A stretch of DNA of 64,000 nucleotides, from NCBI GenBank assembly GCA_902796005.1, contig CADBNF010000092.1, positions 1 to 64,000 of the forward strand. Direction: 5' to 3'. Shown piece after piece: positions 62,646 to 64,000 of this stretch. Positions within the stretch are counted from its first letter, which is position 1. The number at the start of each line of letters is the position of its first letter. The position numbers and the translations under genes are program-made. The notes below the pieces were generated by a model. The model was not told the origin of the DNA and made no database searches. It worked only from the letters and a program-made list of their open reading frames with translations. The DNA is from an uncultured Lachnospiraceae bacterium (GTDB taxonomy: Bacteria > Bacillota > Clostridia > Lachnospirales > Lachnospiraceae).

Positions 62646-63530
62646 TTAACGTCTCGGATGGGTTTTGGTATATACCCGGCGAAGCCGGTTCTCTCTGGAA
62701 GAGGTATACATGGAGGTGGTGGAAATATCGGAATGTCCCAGCATCTCCTGCACACTCTTCAAGTCTGCCCCGTTCTCCAGCATATGGGCCGCAAAGGAAT
62801 GCCGCAGGGTATGGGGGGTAATATCGCTCTCAATGCCCGCCGCTGCGGCGTAGCCTTTAAGCACCTTCCAGAACCCCTGCCGGCTCATGCTGCCGCCGGA
62901 GAAATTGGTAAACAGATAATCGGAAGCATTCCCCTTCAGCAGGGAATCCCGCGCATAGTCAATATAAATGATCACCGACTGCCTTGCCACGTCGCCGAAG
63001 GGAATCCAGCGTTCCTTCGCGCCGGTATGGCAGACAATACAGCCTCTCTGCAGGTCCAGATCCTCCATTTTGAGAGTGATGAGCTCGCTCACCCGGATGC
63101 CCGTGGCATAGAGAAGCTCCAGCATGGCCCGGTCCCTCATACCCTTTACGGTACGGGTATTGGGCATGGACAGCAGCCTGTCCACCTCATCCACGGTCAT
63201 GATCACCGGCTCTCTTTTCTCCACCTTCGGGGGCTTCAGGGCCCGGGAAGGATCGGCGGACAGTTCACCCCTGGCGCACAGGTACTGAAAAAAAGACCGC
63301 AGTGTCGCGACCTTGCGCGAAACTGTAGCCGGCGTCATCTTCTCCTCCTCCAGGCTGTCGATGTAGAATGCAAGATTCTCTTCCGTCGCAGCCTCCGGAA
63401 AGGCCAGATTCCTCCCGTCAAAAAAAGCCGCAGCCTTCTTCAGGTCGCGCTCATAGGAGATTTCCGTATTATGTGATACTTTCTTTATATTATGTAAATA
63501 GCTTATGTAATCCTGAATTGCATTACTCAT
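62646..63530 (-). CDS. xerD: Tyrosine recombinase XerD
   Basis: The 294-residue recombinase resolves chromosome dimers at dif. It has an N-terminal SAM-like domain and a catalytic domain with Arg (TGIRVSEL), Lys (HTGAKERWIPF), HTLRHSFA, GHSDI and the nucleophile Tyr (TSMYTSS). Length matches XerD. The only other candidates near it are housekeeping genes, so it is not part of an integrated element. Confidence 0.93.
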   Translation of the reverse strand: MSNAIQDYISYLHNIKKVSHNTEISYERDLKKAAAFFDGRNLAFPEAATEENLAFYIDSLEEEKMTPATVSRKVATLRSFFQYLCARGELSADPSRALKPPKVEKREPVIMTVDEVDRLLSMPNTRTVKGMRDRAMLELLYATGIRVSELITLKMEDLDLQRGCIVCHTGAKERWIPFGDVARQSVIIYIDYARDSLLKGNASDYLFTNFSGGSMSRQGFWKVLKGYAAAAGIESDITPHTLRHSFAAHMLENGADLKSVQEMLGHSDISTTSMYTSSRENRLRRVYTKTHPRR

Positions 63531-63566
63531 TTTTCGTTCCCCGACATGAAAAAGTGTAAAAGCAAT

Positions 63567-63731
63567 TCACCCTTCAAACACCCCAAACATAGTTAACCAC
63601 AAAGAAAAGAAAAAAGCAAACCCAATTTTCCGAACGTTTCCGGTGGTTTTTCGCCACTTTTCACAAATATACCAGATACGGTAATTTTCTTTCTGAATCC
63701 GCACTACATCTTGCGGCCCTCTCAGGAGCAT
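63567..63731 (-). CDS. Possible small membrane protein (54 residues)
   Basis: An ATG at 63731 opens a 54-codon frame. Its second half is hydrophobic (IGFAFFFSLWLTMFGVF), its first half is charged, and it ends 36 bases before xerD. There is no ribosome site and the composition is AT-rich, so this may be chance. If it is not a gene, 63531-63896 holds only a terminator. Confidence 0.22.
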   Translation of the reverse strand: MLLRGPQDVVRIQKENYRIWYICEKWRKTTGNVRKIGFAFFFSLWLTMFGVFEG

Positions 63732-63800
63732 AAATGTTGCACAAAAAAAATGTTCAATTTTCTGTACTTATGTAAAACCGTTTTTGACGAAGACACAAAA

Positions 63801-63838
63801 GAAGGCCGTCCCGGCTTTGCCTGCCGGAAGCGGCCTTC
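63801..63838 (-). terminator. Terminator of the gene at the right edge
   Basis: GAAGGCCG/CGGCCTTC (63838-63831 with 63808-63801) plus an inner CCGG pair is followed on the minus strand by TTTTGTG. Confidence 0.7.
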
Positions 63839-63896
63839 CACGCATTATCTGATTATTGCAGCGTCCTTTTCCTGTCGGGGCTTTGGGAAGGGGCTG

Positions 63897-64000
63897 TTAC
63901 TCATCTGCAACCCAGCCTTCCGTCTGTTCCGACAGCTCCGATGCCCCCGACTGGGGCGTCATGTACAGGGTCATTTCCCCCTCTGCCAGGGAAGCCTTAA
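63897..64000 (-). CDS. C-terminal end of an unidentified gene (partial)
   Basis: The last 33 codons of a minus-strand gene run off the right edge. The encoded tail is acidic with several Ser, Glu and Gln residues and ends EGWVADE, followed by a stop at 63899-63897 and a terminator about 60 bases later. It is too short to identify the family. Confidence 0.6.
   Translation of the reverse strand, partial: KASLAEGEMTLYMTPQSGASELSEQTEGWVADE

Noticed and set aside
62646..63530. Tyrosine recombinase as sign of an integrated element
   Set aside because: All features fit chromosomal XerD, the neighbours are housekeeping genes, and no flanking attachment repeats or phage genes are seen.
63640..63700. 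MraZ-box-like GTGG/CCAC repeats upstream of xerD
   Set aside because: They form a small inverted pair, not the tandem GTGGG repeats of mraZ promoters, and no mraZ is present.

Overview
The window looks like chromosomal core sequence from a low-GC-lineage Gram-positive, most likely a Clostridia member of the Lachnospiraceae type, although base composition is mid-50s %GC by eye. The evidence is strong AAGGAGG ribosome sites, sigma-A promoters with 17-bp spacers, a 56-residue clostridial 2[4Fe-4S] ferredoxin, a thiolase, a class B sortase, a MecA adaptor, and a murB-rapZ-whiA-HPr-like cluster. Both tRNA genes lack an encoded CCA end. About 80% of genes are on the minus strand, which suggests replication runs from right to left. 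I saw no transposase, phage gene, CRISPR array, rRNA or riboswitch.

Layout. 1-600: end of a plus-strand unit, a gene-poor stretch and tRNA-Pro. 600-3135: MBOAT/AlgJ-like acetylation pair. 3262-4041: an orphan eukaryotic-type HisA. 4047-11107: minus operon of an RluA-like pseudouridine synthase, a large unknown membrane-anchored protein, asnS, and a SbcD/Rad50-like pair of which the ATPase carries a membrane hairpin. 11276-11446: ferredoxin. 11485-15909: ssb, gdpP, rplI, dnaB (replication and c-di-AMP turnover). 16134-18395: tandem URO-D/methyltransferase paralogues. 18567-21318: two family-2 glycosyltransferases. 21356-25524: rlmL-like, rdgB, lipoprotein, sortase B, sirtuin. 25673-27874: MoaF-family protein convergent with thiolase.

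28052-28816 holds a free-methionine sulfoxide reductase and a DUF1294 protein, followed by an AT-rich gap with a candidate small RNA. 29073-34074 is a MacB-type ABC efflux operon with two adaptor proteins, one with a Met/Glu-rich tandem-repeat tail. 34178-39869: pepT, metA, ligA, RluF-like synthase, membrane protein. 39984-41526: tRNA-Arg, a DUF5688-like gene and efp. 41636-46849: dCMP deaminase, upp, rpiB, threonylcarbamoyl-AMP synthase, a coiled-coil acidic protein and a GH18 protein. 47147-47923: mecA. 48009-54269: carB, murB, rapZ, whiA and a Crh-like HPr with Asp instead of the phosphorylated His. 54380-57719: pyk, trmB, lipoprotein. 57720-58138: a gap with a DnaA-box cluster. 58139-61650: gap, pgk, tpiA, dtd (lower glycolysis). 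61774-63530: PHP phosphatase and xerD. A gene cut by the right edge ends at 63897.

Most of the window is housekeeping. No single locus is a convincing brand-new system. The best leads are the Asp15 Crh-like protein, the diverged URO-D tandem pair, the two-adaptor efflux operon with its repeat tail and direct-repeat promoter, the eukaryotic-type HisA, the DnaA-box cluster and the candidate small RNA near 28.9 kb.
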